Part shown: positions 50,665-59,406 of the stretch, piece by piece
Numbering within the stretch: the first letter of the stretch is position 1
How the letters are laid out: each line of letters begins with the position of its first letter
Assembly (NCBI RefSeq): GCF_019880585.1
Contig: NZ_JAINVV010000009.1
Location: 415,756 to 479,755, forward strand
Source: Sphingomonas colocasiae
GTDB lineage: Bacteria; Pseudomonadota; Alphaproteobacteria; Sphingomonadales; Sphingomonadaceae
Length of the DNA stretch: 64,000 nt
Direction of reading: 5' to 3'
Notes under the pieces: model-generated
What the model saw: the letters and a program-made list of their open reading frames with translations, nothing else
Database searches by the model: none
What the model was told of the DNA's origin: nothing
Position numbers and translations under genes: made by a program

Positions 50665-52742
50665 CCTCCGCTCAGTTCCTTCAGTAGCGAACCGGCGTCG
50701 TAGACCGTCTTCAGCGCTTCGGTGATGGCGGCGCTCGAGACCACGACGGTGCGGTTGAGCGCGGCGTCATAGCCATAGCTGCCGCCGATCGAATGGATAT
50801 TGCCGTCGAACGCGGCGCCGATCACCGATCCGTCGCGCGCGATCACCGGCGATCCCGAATTGCCGCCGATGATGTCGTTGGTCGTGACATAGTCATAGAC
50901 GGTGTCCTTGGCGATGCGGCCTTGCGCCGCCAGCCATTTGGGCGCGGCCTCGAACGGTTCGGCGCCGGTCGCGCGGTCGTAGAGCCCACCGATATAGGTG
51001 AAGGGGGGCACTGCCGTGCCCCGATAGGTCCAGCCCTTCACGCGGCCATAGGAAATACGCAGCGAGAAGGTGGCGTCCGGATAGATGCTGTCACCGTAAA
51101 CGGCGAACCGCGCGGTCGCGAGCTTCGCCTGGGCGGCGGTGATCTGCCCGCCGACCTCGCGGTCGTAGCGGCGCGAAAGCGCGCGGCCGCGTTCATCGTT
51201 GATCAGGAAAAAGCGGATCAACGGATCGTCCGACGCCCGGATCGCGGCCATGCCGCCATCGAACAGCCGCTTGCGGACCTTGGGATCGGCAAGGCGGCTG
51301 CCGCTCACCAGCCTTTCGGCAAGCGCCTCGGGCGATTCCTTGCCCAGCATGCGCTTCACATCGGGGTTGTCGACGGTCAGGATCTCGCGCGTCTTGGAAA
51401 GCCAGAAGGAGAGCGTCAGTTCCTCGAGCCAGGGATAGACGGGCTTCTCGTCGGTCAGTTGCTTTTCGAGCAGGGCCAGGCGCGAACTGGAATAGCCCGG
51501 CAGCCGTTCGGCATCGGGTTTTTCGCGCTCGGTCGCGGCACGGACCAGCGCTTCGGCATAGCCGTACAATGTCGATCCATAGCCGGCATTGGCTTCGAGC
51601 AGATAGAAATCGGCATAGAAGTCGCGATAGGCGGCATCCGCCTTGGCCACATTCGCCCAGGGATCGCCGATGCGCCCGCGCAGCCCGGCCTCCTTGGCGA
51701 CGGCGGCGCGCAGCCGCGCCTCATTGGCGGCGAGCGTGCCCGAAAAGCCGGGATCGCGCAGCGCCTGCCATTGGCCGACATACACCTTGTAGCCGTTCTC
51801 GATGCCGAACAGCGTGTCGGCGCCGGTCCGCGTGCGTTCCTTGTCGCCCGCCATCGCCGCGATCAGCCGGCCGCGATATTCGGACATCAGCGGCACGGTG
51901 AGCGGGAAGATCACGTCGCGGCGCAGCGCGAACTGATCCTGGGTGAACAGCCGTTGCGTGCTGCCGGGGTTGCCGACGACGAACGTGGCGTCACCCTCTT
52001 TCGGCGCCGCCGGATTCCAGCGCAGATGGCTCTCCGCCGCGATCGGCCGGCCATTTTCGTAGAGGCGCAGGAAACCGACATCGAGCGCATAGCGCGGGAA
52101 ATTGAAATTGTCGGGATCGCCGCCGAAAAACGCCGCCTTGAACTCGGGCGCAAAGACCAGCCGGACATCGCTATATTTGCGATAGCTGTACAGCTTATAC
52201 TGGCCCCCCCCGTACAGCTTGATCACCTGGCAGCGTTGGGTGGCGCCGTCGGTGCAGTTGCCGCTCTCGATGCGTGCGATCGCGGCGATCTCCGCGCGGA
52301 CGAGCGCTTCGCCGGTCGCGGTGCCGATCGCTGCCTTCACCTGCGGCGTCACATCGGTGATCGCGGTGACGATCTCCGCCTGCTGGCCGGGGCATTTGCG
52401 CTCATCCTCGCGAGATCGCGCGGTGAAGCCGGCCTGCACATAATCGGCCTTGTCGGTCGACAGATCCTGGACGCAGGCGATCACGCAGTGATGGTTGGTC
52501 AGCACCAGCCCTTGCGGCGAGACCACCGAGGCCGAACAGCCGCCGGTCAGCCGCACCGCCGACGCGCGGACGGTGTCGAGCCATGCCTTGTCGGGCGCCC
52601 AGCCCAGATCCTTGCGCACCTTGGCGGTGGGAAAGGCGTCGAAGGTCCACATGCCTTCCTCGGCCGATGCCGGGACGGCGGACAGGGCAAGCCCCGCGAT
52701 GCCGAAGGCGGCACCGCAGAACAGTGTCTGGCGAATTGTCAT
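50661..52742 (-). CDS. S46 family dipeptidyl-peptidase
   Basis: This 693-residue exported serine peptidase has a signal sequence (MTIRQTLFCGAAFGIAGLALSAVPASAEEGMW). The histidine lies in GLVLTNHHCVIA near residue 80, the aspartate later, and the serine in GGNSGSPVIARDGSVIG near the C-terminus, which match S46 enzymes (DPP7/DPP11). These remove dipeptides from peptide N-termini in the periplasm. A glycine rather than arginine in the AFDGN segment is more like DPP7, but this is a guess. The ATG at 52742 is chosen; a long in-frame extension has no signal sequence. Confidence 0.92.
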   Translation of the reverse strand: MTIRQTLFCGAAFGIAGLALSAVPASAEEGMWTFDAFPTAKVRKDLGWAPDKAWLDTVRASAVRLTGGCSASVVSPQGLVLTNHHCVIACVQDLSTDKADYVQAGFTARSREDERKCPGQQAEIVTAITDVTPQVKAAIGTATGEALVRAEIAAIARIESGNCTDGATQRCQVIKLYGGGQYKLYSYRKYSDVRLVFAPEFKAAFFGGDPDNFNFPRYALDVGFLRLYENGRPIAAESHLRWNPAAPKEGDATFVVGNPGSTQRLFTQDQFALRRDVIFPLTVPLMSEYRGRLIAAMAGDKERTRTGADTLFGIENGYKVYVGQWQALRDPGFSGTLAANEARLRAAVAKEAGLRGRIGDPWANVAKADAAYRDFYADFYLLEANAGYGSTLYGYAEALVRAATEREKPDAERLPGYSSSRLALLEKQLTDEKPVYPWLEELTLSFWLSKTREILTVDNPDVKRMLGKESPEALAERLVSGSRLADPKVRKRLFDGGMAAIRASDDPLIRFFLINDERGRALSRRYDREVGGQITAAQAKLATARFAVYGDSIYPDATFSLRISYGRVKGWTYRGTAVPPFTYIGGLYDRATGAEPFEAAPKWLAAQGRIAKDTVYDYVTTNDIIGGNSGSPVIARDGSVIGAAFDGNIHSIGGSYGYDAALNRTVVVSSAAITEALKTVYDAGSLLKELSGG

Positions 52743-52830
52743 GGGAAAGCTTTCTCGGAACTGTCGATATGAGGAGAGTGAAGCACAGCCGGACAATGGT
52801 TGGAAGGGGCGTGAGGTCCATTCCATGCAG

Positions 52831-52919
52831 TGTCGCTCCAGCGAAAGCTGGAGCCCAAGCAATGCTGGAATCGTCGGATATCGAATAGGTTCCGGCCTTC
52901 GCTGGAGCCACGCTTGTGG
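52831..52919. repeat. Inverted pair of GCTCCAGCGAA palindromes
   Basis: GCTCCAGC-GAAA-GCTGGAGC (52835-52854) is a perfect 8-bp stem with a GAAA loop; a second, inverted relative GGCCTTCGCTGGAGCC follows about 40 bp later. This resembles a short intergenic repeat unit. It sits between rpoN and the S46 peptidase. Confidence 0.7.
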
Positions 52920-52923
52920 GTTC

Positions 52924-54465
52924 CTAAGCCGCCTTGCCCTGCAGCGCCTTTTGCCGGCGCCGCTGCACCGAACTGCCAATCCCCATCGCCTCGCGATATT
53001 TCGCGACGGTGCGGCGCGCGATGTCGAAGCCCTTTTCGCGCAGCAGGTCGACCAATGTGTCGTCCGACAGGATCTTGGCCGGATCCTCGGCGGCGATCAG
53101 CGACTTGATATGGCTCTTCACGGCTTCGGCCGAAACCGCGTCGCCGCCATCGGCCGACTGGATCGCGCTGGTGAAGAAATATTTGAGCTCGAACATGCCG
53201 CGCGCGCAGCTCAGATATTTGTTGCTGGTGACGCGACTCACCGTCGATTCGTGCATGCCGATCGCGTCGGCGACCATGCGCAGCGTCAGCGGCTTCAGAT
53301 GCGCGACGCCATGGGTGAAGAAGTCGTGCTGCTGCTTCACCAGTTCGGTCGCGACTTTCAGGATCGTGCGCTGGCGCTGGTCGAGCGCCTTGACCAGCCA
53401 ATTGGCGCTGGCCAGGCATTCGGACAGCCAGGCCTTCGATCCCTTGTCCTGTCGCCCGCCCGACAGTTCGGCATAATAGCGGCGGTTGACCAGCAATCGG
53501 GGCAGCGTCGCGCCGTTGATCTCGACTGCCCAGCCGGCGCCGCGCCGCGCCACGAAGATGTCGGGCGTCACGGCCTGGACGCGTTCGCCGCCGAAGCGGA
53601 GGCCGGGCTTGGGGTCGTAGCCCCTCAGCTCGCGGATCATGTCCGCCATGTCCTCGTCATCGACGCCGCACATGCGCTGGAGCTGGGCGATGCGGCCGGA
53701 TGCCAGCATGTCGAGATTGGCGATCAGCCTTTCCATGCACGGATCGTAGCGATCGGCCTCCTTCGCCTGCAGCGCCAGGCATTCGGACAGGCTGCGCGCG
53801 CCGACGCCGGTGGGATCAAAGGTCTGGATGACGGAGAGCACGCGCTCGACATGGTGGAGCGCGATGCCCAGCCGCTGTGCGACGTCGAGCGGGCTGGCGG
53901 TCAGATAGCCGGCCTCGTCGATCAGGTCGATCAGATGAGTCGCGATGAAATGATCCTGACCCGACAGGCAGGTGCCGGCCTGGCCGAGCAGATGGTCGAC
54001 GAGCGAGGGCGCATCCGCCGCCATCGCGTCGAAATCGGGGCCGTCCTCGCCAAAGCCCGTGCCGCTCGCGCCGGTCAGCCCCAGTCCGCCGTCGAGGCTG
54101 CTGTCCGCCGCGCTGTCGTGGTGGAAGGTCTCCGCGCCATAATCGACGTCGAGCGGCGCGTCGGCGCCGGCATCGCCGGCTTCGATCAACCGGTCGGCGG
54201 TAATCGGTTCGTCGCCGAAATCGTCGCCGCCCGAATCGCCGTCGCCGTCATAGTCGCCGCCATCGTCCGACGATCCTGTGTCCGGCGCGGCGCGATCGTC
54301 GTCGCCCGGCCCACTCTCGAGCAAGGGATTCTTCTCGATCTCCTCGGCGATGAAGGTCTCGATCTCCAGGTTCGACAGCGCCAGCAGACGGATCGCCTGC
54401 TGAAGCTGCGGCGTCATCACCAGAGACTGGCTCTGGCGGAGGTCGAGGCGGGGCCCGAGTGCCAT
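52924..54465 (-). CDS. rpoN: RNA polymerase sigma-54 factor RpoN
   Basis: This 513-residue sigma factor has region I (LDLRQSQSLVMTPQLQQAIRLLALSNLEIETFI), an acidic region II, and the DNA-binding C-terminus with the HTH segment and RpoN box (FDIARRTVAKYREAMGIGSS). Sigma-54 directs RNA polymerase to -24/-12 promoters with the aid of an AAA+ activator. In this window a matching promoter lies before the PspC pair. It is in the usual order after lptB, 137 bp away. Confidence 0.96.
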   Translation of the reverse strand: MALGPRLDLRQSQSLVMTPQLQQAIRLLALSNLEIETFIAEEIEKNPLLESGPGDDDRAAPDTGSSDDGGDYDGDGDSGGDDFGDEPITADRLIEAGDAGADAPLDVDYGAETFHHDSAADSSLDGGLGLTGASGTGFGEDGPDFDAMAADAPSLVDHLLGQAGTCLSGQDHFIATHLIDLIDEAGYLTASPLDVAQRLGIALHHVERVLSVIQTFDPTGVGARSLSECLALQAKEADRYDPCMERLIANLDMLASGRIAQLQRMCGVDDEDMADMIRELRGYDPKPGLRFGGERVQAVTPDIFVARRGAGWAVEINGATLPRLLVNRRYYAELSGGRQDKGSKAWLSECLASANWLVKALDQRQRTILKVATELVKQQHDFFTHGVAHLKPLTLRMVADAIGMHESTVSRVTSNKYLSCARGMFELKYFFTSAIQSADGGDAVSAEAVKSHIKSLIAAEDPAKILSDDTLVDLLREKGFDIARRTVAKYREAMGIGSSVQRRRQKALQGKAA

Positions 54466-54467
54466 GG

Positions 54468-54560
54468 CTAGAGCATTTTCAAGTTGACCGTCAGACGGTC
54501 AACGGCTCGGAAAATGCCGCCGCGAAGGACAAGAGCGTTTCCGCTCATCGCGGAAACGCT
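54468..54560 (-). repeat. Two-hairpin intergenic element, copy B
   Basis: The reverse strand shows AGCGTTTCCGCGATGAGCGGAAACGCT then GCATTTTCCGAGCCGTTGACCGT...ACGGTCAACTTGAAAATGC and CTAG, matching copy A (50572-50664) across ~92 bp with substitutions that preserve pairing. It lies between lptB and the rpoN start. Confidence 0.8.
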
Positions 54561-54602
54561 ATGGCGGGCGTGATTCACGGGAGAGCGCTCACAGGAAGGG
54601 AC

Positions 54603-55382
54603 TCATAGGGCGAAACCTTCGCCCAGATAGAGGCGCCGCACATTCTCGTCGGCAACCAGCGCTTCCGGAGAGCCGGCGAACAGCACGCGGCCATCATAGA
54701 TGATGCAGGCGCGATCGACGATGTCGAGCGTCTCGCGAACATTGTGATCGGTGATGAGCACGCCGATGTCGCGGCTCTTCAGGTCCTTCACCAGATCGCG
54801 GATGTCGGCAATCGAGATCGGATCGATGCCCGCGAACGGCTCGTCGAGCAGCATGATCGACGGATTGGCGGCCAGCGCGCGCGCGATCTCGCAGCGTCGG
54901 CGCTCACCGCCCGAAAGCGCCATAGCGGGGGCGTCGCGCAGCCGCTGCAGGCCGAATTCGTCGAGCAACTGGTCCAGCCGCCCGCCGCGCGCGGATTTGT
55001 CGGGTTCGGCGAGTTCGAGCACCGCCATGATATTCTGCGAGACAGTGAGCCCGCGGAAGATCGAGGTTTCCTGGGGCAGATAGCCTAGGCCAAGGATCGC
55101 GCGGCGATACATGGGCAGGCCGGTGATGTCGTCGCCGTCGAGCAGGATGCGGCCGCTGTCGGGCTTCACCAGCCCCATGATCGAATAGAAGCACGTCGTC
55201 TTGCCCGCGCCGTTGGGGCCGAGCAGCCCGACCACCTCGCCGCGCGCGACCGAAAGCGACACGTCGGAAAGGACGCTGCGCTTGTCATAGGCCTTGGCGA
55301 TCGAAACCACCGCGAGCCCGTTGGTGACCGCGCGCGCGGCCTCCGCGGTCATCGGCGATTCCATCGTCGCTGCGTCGTCCAT
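54603..55382 (-). CDS. lptB: LPS export ABC transporter ATP-binding protein LptB
   Basis: This 259-residue ATPase powers transfer of lipopolysaccharide to the outer membrane with LptFG. Walker A (GLLGPNGAGKTT), the signature (LSGGERRRCEIAR), Walker B (IMLLDEPFAGID) and the H-loop (ITDHNVRETL) are intact. The ATG at 55382 (MDDAATM) follows GGAAGG. Gene order rnd-lptC-lptA-lptB-rpoN is conserved in this group. Confidence 0.95.
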   Translation of the reverse strand: MDDAATMESPMTAEAARAVTNGLAVVSIAKAYDKRSVLSDVSLSVARGEVVGLLGPNGAGKTTCFYSIMGLVKPDSGRILLDGDDITGLPMYRRAILGLGYLPQETSIFRGLTVSQNIMAVLELAEPDKSARGGRLDQLLDEFGLQRLRDAPAMALSGGERRRCEIARALAANPSIMLLDEPFAGIDPISIADIRDLVKDLKSRDIGVLITDHNVRETLDIVDRACIIYDGRVLFAGSPEALVADENVRRLYLGEGFAL

Positions 55383-55544
55383 GCCCGTTCCTTCCGGCAA
55401 ACCCAGAACCTGATCCGCTTCAATGCGCGCGGAGAGTTACCAAGATGCGACGCTCTCGCCAATTGGCAAGATTCATGCATGGCTAAATTTGTCGCGCTTT
55501 GTCGTCGTGCCGGCGAATCCGGATCGGCGGCGCGCGGGCGGGGA

Positions 55545-56108
55545 TCAGTTCGTCTTGCGTTCCGGCACGGTGAAGCGGCCGGTCACGCGTCCGCCGGCGC
55601 CGCTCGTCACATTGCCGCCGCCGCCCACCGCGCTGCCGTCGATCACCGAACGGCCGCTGTTGAGGTCGATGACCAGCCGGCCGCCATTCACCCGGTTCGC
55701 GCCCTGTTCCAGCGTGACTCCACCGACCATGGTGATCAGTCGGCGGTTGAGATCATAGATGGCGACGCTGCCGCGCGCGGTTTCGCTCGCGGTGCGGACG
55801 ACCACGCCGCCCGAGGCGTCGAGCCGCTGGATATCGACGCCGCTGCCGCTGCCGCCGCCGCTATTGGCATAGGCGACGGTCAGTCGCGCGGCGTCGAGCG
55901 TCATCCCGCCCTGGCGGACGCGGACATTGCCGGAAAAGACCGCGCGGTCGGACCGGTCCTGCACCTCGATGCGATCGGCCTCGACGTCGACGGGGCCGCT
56001 GGCATTGTGGTTGCGCAGCGCCTGGCCGATCGCCGGCGCGCCGATGGTGGCGGCGACGATCGCGGCGCCCGCCAGCGTGCCGAGGAAAATGGTGCGCATG
56101 GTCTTCAT
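55545..56108 (-). CDS. lptA: LPS transport periplasmic protein LptA
   Basis: This 187-residue protein has a signal sequence (MRTIFLGTLAGAAIVAATIGAPAIGQ) and an OstA-like beta-jellyroll with repeats such as VDVEADRIEVQDRSDRAVFSGNVRVRQGG and VTLEQGANRVNGGRLVIDLNSGRSV. It forms the periplasmic bridge between LptC and LptD. It is 1 bp from lptC and 162 bp from lptB, which is a larger gap than usual; the intergenic part holds no gene. Confidence 0.88.
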   Translation of the reverse strand: MKTMRTIFLGTLAGAAIVAATIGAPAIGQALRNHNASGPVDVEADRIEVQDRSDRAVFSGNVRVRQGGMTLDAARLTVAYANSGGGSGSGVDIQRLDASGGVVVRTASETARGSVAIYDLNRRLITMVGGVTLEQGANRVNGGRLVIDLNSGRSVIDGSAVGGGGNVTSGAGGRVTGRFTVPERKTN

Positions 56109-56109
56109 C

Positions 56110-56748
56110 CTATTTCACCCCGCCCTGCACGATCCGCATCCGCACGCGACCGTCGAGCGTGACGGTGCGGTTGGGCAGATCGGCGCGCAACTGGCCGGCC
56201 TGGAAGGTGCCGAGCCGCATCTTGCCCTGAACCGGACCGGTGCTCGTCACCTGCCGGCTCTTCAGATCGACCGCGACGTTCGATGTTTCAAGCTGATATC
56301 CGTCGGCCGCCGCGAAATGCACGGGGCCATCGACAGCCACCGTCTCGCGATTCATGTCGTACCGGCCCTGATCGGCGTTGAAGGTGGCCGGCCCGTCGGG
56401 CAGCTTGATCGACGCCGACAGGCGCGACAGGTTCACCACCGGGTCGCGCGACGTCTTCTGCACCGCCGAACCGGCGGTCAGCGAAAAGGGCTGCCCCTTG
56501 CTGTCCTCGCCGCGATAGGTGGCCTGGGTCACGCGCATGCGTTCCTTGGCGATCTCCACCTTGTCCTTGGCCAGCACGAAGCTGATGTCGCCGCGCACCG
56601 CGAGCGGAGCGATCGCCAGGAACGCCGCAAGCACGCCGATCCCGCTGGGTAGCAGCCAGCCGAGGAAACCGATCAGCCGATCGTGCGATCCGCCGGGCGC
56701 CGCCCAGATCTGGCGTTGTCCGCGGACGCGATCGGCGATTTCAGACAT
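56110..56748 (-). CDS. lptC: LPS export protein LptC
   Basis: This 212-residue protein has one N-terminal membrane helix (LIGFLGWLLPSGIGVLAAFLAIAPL) and a periplasmic OstA/LptC domain with GEDSKGQPFSLTAGSAVQ and TFNADQGRYDMNRETVAVDGPV. It passes LPS from LptFGB to LptA. Its start overlaps the end of rnd by 8 bp. Confidence 0.88.
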   Translation of the reverse strand: MSEIADRVRGQRQIWAAPGGSHDRLIGFLGWLLPSGIGVLAAFLAIAPLAVRGDISFVLAKDKVEIAKERMRVTQATYRGEDSKGQPFSLTAGSAVQKTSRDPVVNLSRLSASIKLPDGPATFNADQGRYDMNRETVAVDGPVHFAAADGYQLETSNVAVDLKSRQVTSTGPVQGKMRLGTFQAGQLRADLPNRTVTLDGRVRMRIVQGGVK

Positions 56749-57358
56749 GGGCGAAGATGTCGATCTCGGGCCAGCCCTCCAGATCGAGGGCGGCCCGGTG
56801 CGGCAGGAAGTCGAAACAGGCCTGCGCCAGCGCGGTGCGGCCCTCGCGCGCGAGCCGGATGTCGAGCTCCGCCTTCAGCCGGTGCAGATACCGGACGTCG
56901 GACGCCGCATAGTCGCGCTGCGCGTCGTTGAGTTCGGGGCCGCCCCAGTCGGAGCTTTGCTGCTGCTTGGAGATGTCGGTCTGGAGGATCTCCTTGACCA
57001 GCTCCTTCAGCCCATGACGGTCCGTATAGGTGCGCACCAGCCGCGACGCGGTCTTGGTGCAATAGACCGGCGCCGCCACCACCCGCAGATAATGCTGGAT
57101 CGCCGCGAGGTCGAAACGCGCGAAATGATAGAGTTTCAGCCGCGCCGGATCGGCGAGCACCGCGCGCAGATTGGGCGCGGCATAATCGCTGCCGGGTGCG
57201 AAGCGGACGAGATGCTCGTCGCCGCCGCCGTCCGAGATTTGCAACAGGCACAGCCGGTCGCGCGGCGTGATGAGGCCCATCGTCTCCGTATCGACCGCGA
57301 CGGGGCCATCGGCCAGCACGCCGGCGGGCAGGTCTTCTTCATGGAAATGCACAGTCAT
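56741..57358 (-). CDS. rnd: Short RNase D-type 3'-5' exoribonuclease
   Basis: This 205-residue protein has the DEDD exonuclease domain: VDTETMGLITPRDR for the first motif, FARFDLAAIQHYLRV for the second and DYAASDVRYLHRLKAELD for the third. It lacks the C-terminal HRDC domains of E. coli RNase D, as is usual in alphaproteobacteria. It processes structured RNA 3' ends such as tRNA. It is the first gene of the rnd-lptC-lptA-lptB-rpoN group. Confidence 0.9.
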   Translation of the reverse strand: MTVHFHEEDLPAGVLADGPVAVDTETMGLITPRDRLCLLQISDGGGDEHLVRFAPGSDYAAPNLRAVLADPARLKLYHFARFDLAAIQHYLRVVAAPVYCTKTASRLVRTYTDRHGLKELVKEILQTDISKQQQSSDWGGPELNDAQRDYAASDVRYLHRLKAELDIRLAREGRTALAQACFDFLPHRAALDLEGWPEIDIFAHV

Positions 57359-57422
57359 GGCGCGGCCTTACGCGTTTCCGCTCGGCGGCTCAATCGGTCC
57401 TTGCCGATCGATGACGAGCCGG

Positions 57423-58223
57423 TCAGTCCTGCGCAGGGGGACGGGCCTTTCGCGCCTGGGCGCGGCGCGCCACGATATTGAGCGTCTCGACCAGCGCGGA
57501 GAATGCCATCGCCGCGTAGATATAGCCCTTGGGCACATGGACGCCGAAGCCATCTGCGATCAGCACGGCGCCGATCATCAGCAGGAAGCCGAGCGCGAGC
57601 ATCACCACGGTAGGGTTGCGATTGATGAATTCGGCCAGCGGATCGGCGGCGAGCAGCATCACGCCCACCGCGAAGATGACGGCGACATACATGATCTGGA
57701 CATGCTCGGTCATGCCGACCGCGGTCAGGATCGAATCGATCGAGAACACCATGTCGAGCAGCAGGATCTGGACGATCGCCGAGGTGAAGGTGAGCTGCGC
57801 CACCTGCTTCTTGTCGAGCACCCCGTCGTCGGACGGCACCGGATCGATCGAATGATGGATCTCCTTGGTCGCCTTCCACAACAGGAACAGTCCGCCCGCG
57901 ATCAGAATCAGGTCGCGCCACGAGAACTGGGTTTCGAACGATGGCTCGCCATGCGATCCGACCGGTCCGACCAGGCCGAGATCGAAGACCGGTGCGGTCA
58001 GCCCGACGATCCACGCGATCATCGACAGCAGCGCCAGCCGCATGATCAGCGCCAGCGCGATGCCGATTCGCCGTGCTTTCTGGCGCGTCGCTTCCGGCAG
58101 CTTGTTCGACAGGATCGAAATGAAGATCAGGTTGTCGATGCCCAGCACCACTTCCATCACAACAAGCGTGACGAGCGCGGCCCAGGCGGCCGGATCGGAG
58201 AGAAGTACTGAGATTTCCGTCAT
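57423..58223 (-). CDS. TerC family integral membrane protein
   Basis: This 266-residue membrane protein has about eight helices and the TerC signature ([24 protein letters not shown]) near the N-terminus and [20 protein letters not shown] in the second half, with aspartates expected to bind manganese or other cations. TerC proteins take part in metal export or tellurite resistance. ATG 58223 ([10 protein letters not shown]) is preferred over a GTG 18 bp upstream. Confidence 0.9.
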   Translation of the reverse strand: MTEISVLLSDPAAWAALVTLVVMEVVLGIDNLIFISILSNKLPEATRQKARRIGIALALIMRLALLSMIAWIVGLTAPVFDLGLVGPVGSHGEPSFETQFSWRDLILIAGGLFLLWKATKEIHHSIDPVPSDDGVLDKKQVAQLTFTSAIVQILLLDMVFSIDSILTAVGMTEHVQIMYVAVIFAVGVMLLAADPLAEFINRNPTVVMLALGFLLMIGAVLIADGFGVHVPKGYIYAAMAFSALVETLNIVARRAQARKARPPAQD

Positions 58224-58432
58224 GATCGCCAGCCATCGCACGCCCCGCGCGGCGGCTGCAAGGGGCGATGTGGGCGCTATCGCATTGGCAAGATGAAATA
58301 TGTCGCAGTGTTGTGTTTTTTGCTTTATGACGAATCATGGCGTGTCATATTTTCGCGCCCAGATTTCTGTGTCCGTCGCCCGGCGCCGAGCTTCTGATTA
58401 GAATGGGGCGAACCGGGAAAGACCAACAGGGC
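58224..58432 (+). other. Cold-shock gene leader region
   Basis: A 209-bp gap precedes the cold-shock gene. It is relatively AT-rich near 58300-58350 and contains a short inverted repeat TATGAC/GTCATA, as expected for a structured 5' leader. No gene was found. A divergent promoter for the TerC gene is also likely here. Confidence 0.5.
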
Positions 58433-59230
58433 ATGAGTTTCGATAGAGGACGCCGCGGCGAGCGCGGTGGTCGTGGCAGGGATAAGCGCGACGGTTTCGG
58501 CGACGACAGCTTCGGTGGCTACGAGGATCGCGGTCGCTTTGGCGGCGGCGGCGATCGTTTCGGCGGCGGCGGCTTCGGTGGTGGTGATCGCTTCGGCGGC
58601 GGTGGCGGCGGCGATCGTTTCGGCGGTGGCGGCGGTGGTGGCTTCGGCGGCCCGCGCGGCGGCGGTGGCGGCTTCGGCGGCGGCGGCGGTCGTGGCGGCA
58701 TGCCCGCCCAGGTGATCGGCGAAGGCACCGGCATCGTCAAATTCTTCAACGGCCAGAAAGGCTTCGGCTTCATCGTCCGTGACGATGGCGGCGAAGACGT
58801 GTTTGTTCACATCAGCGCGGTCGAGCAGGCCGGCCTGACCGGTCTGGCCGAAGGCCAGCCGCTCGGCTTCACGCTGGTCGATCGTGGCGGTCGCGTTTCG
58901 GCGACCGATCTGAAGATCGAGGGCGAGCCGCTTCCCGTTCAGGATCGCGGCGCGGCAGCGCCGCGCGCCGCCGGCCCCGGCGGTGCGGGCGGACCGCAGC
59001 GTCAGCTGACCGGTGAACGTGCATCGGGCACGGTCAAGTTCTTCAACGCGATGAAGGGCTTCGGCTTCATCCAGCGCGACGACGGCCAGCCGGACGCATT
59101 CGTCCATATCTCGGCGGTCGAGCGTGCGGGCATGAGCAACCTCAACGAGGGTGACCGTCTCGATTTCGACATCGAGGTCGATCGTCGCGGCAAGTTCGCT
59201 GCGGTCAACCTCCAGTCCAAGCACGACTGA
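58433..59230 (+). CDS. Two-domain cold-shock protein with Arg/Gly/Phe-rich N-terminus
   Basis: This 265-residue RNA-binding protein has two cold-shock domains: residues ~100-165 (GIVKFFNGQKGFGFI and VFVHIS) and ~200-262 (GTVKFFNAMKGFGFI and AFVHIS), each with intact RNP1 and RNP2. The first ~95 residues are an Arg/Gly/Phe-rich low-complexity region with repeats of GGGDRFGGGGFGG, predicted disordered and similar to RGG segments that promote RNA condensates. ATG 58433 (MSFDRGRRG) is chosen because the sequence before it is the leader. A strong terminator follows. Confidence 0.9.
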   Translation: MSFDRGRRGERGGRGRDKRDGFGDDSFGGYEDRGRFGGGGDRFGGGGFGGGDRFGGGGGGDRFGGGGGGGFGGPRGGGGGFGGGGGRGGMPAQVIGEGTGIVKFFNGQKGFGFIVRDDGGEDVFVHISAVEQAGLTGLAEGQPLGFTLVDRGGRVSATDLKIEGEPLPVQDRGAAAPRAAGPGGAGGPQRQLTGERASGTVKFFNAMKGFGFIQRDDGQPDAFVHISAVERAGMSNLNEGDRLDFDIEVDRRGKFAAVNLQSKHD

Positions 59231-59252
59231 CCGGTTCGCGCTACGGCTAATG

Positions 59253-59288
59253 AAAAAGCCCCTTCCGCCATGCGGGAGGGGCTTTTTT
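59253..59288 (+). terminator. Intrinsic terminator after the cold-shock gene
   Basis: AAAAAGCCCCTTCCGC-CAT-GCGGGAGGGGCTTTTTT is a long GC-rich stem with flanking A and T runs, 22 bp after the stop. Confidence 0.93.
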
Positions 59289-59406
59289 CGTATCGGCCGA
59301 CGTGCATGACGGCTTGCAATTGGGTGGCGGGCAAGTGAGGTTCGTCACATAGAACAGATATGGGTCGCGCTAGATCACGCCGATAACGGTAAAGGGAAGC
59401 GCGAAG

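Noticed and set aside
59350..59368. Possible LexA box upstream of the Yip1-like gene (GAAC-N7-GGTC)
   Set aside because: The second half-site is GGTC instead of GAAC; only one half matches.
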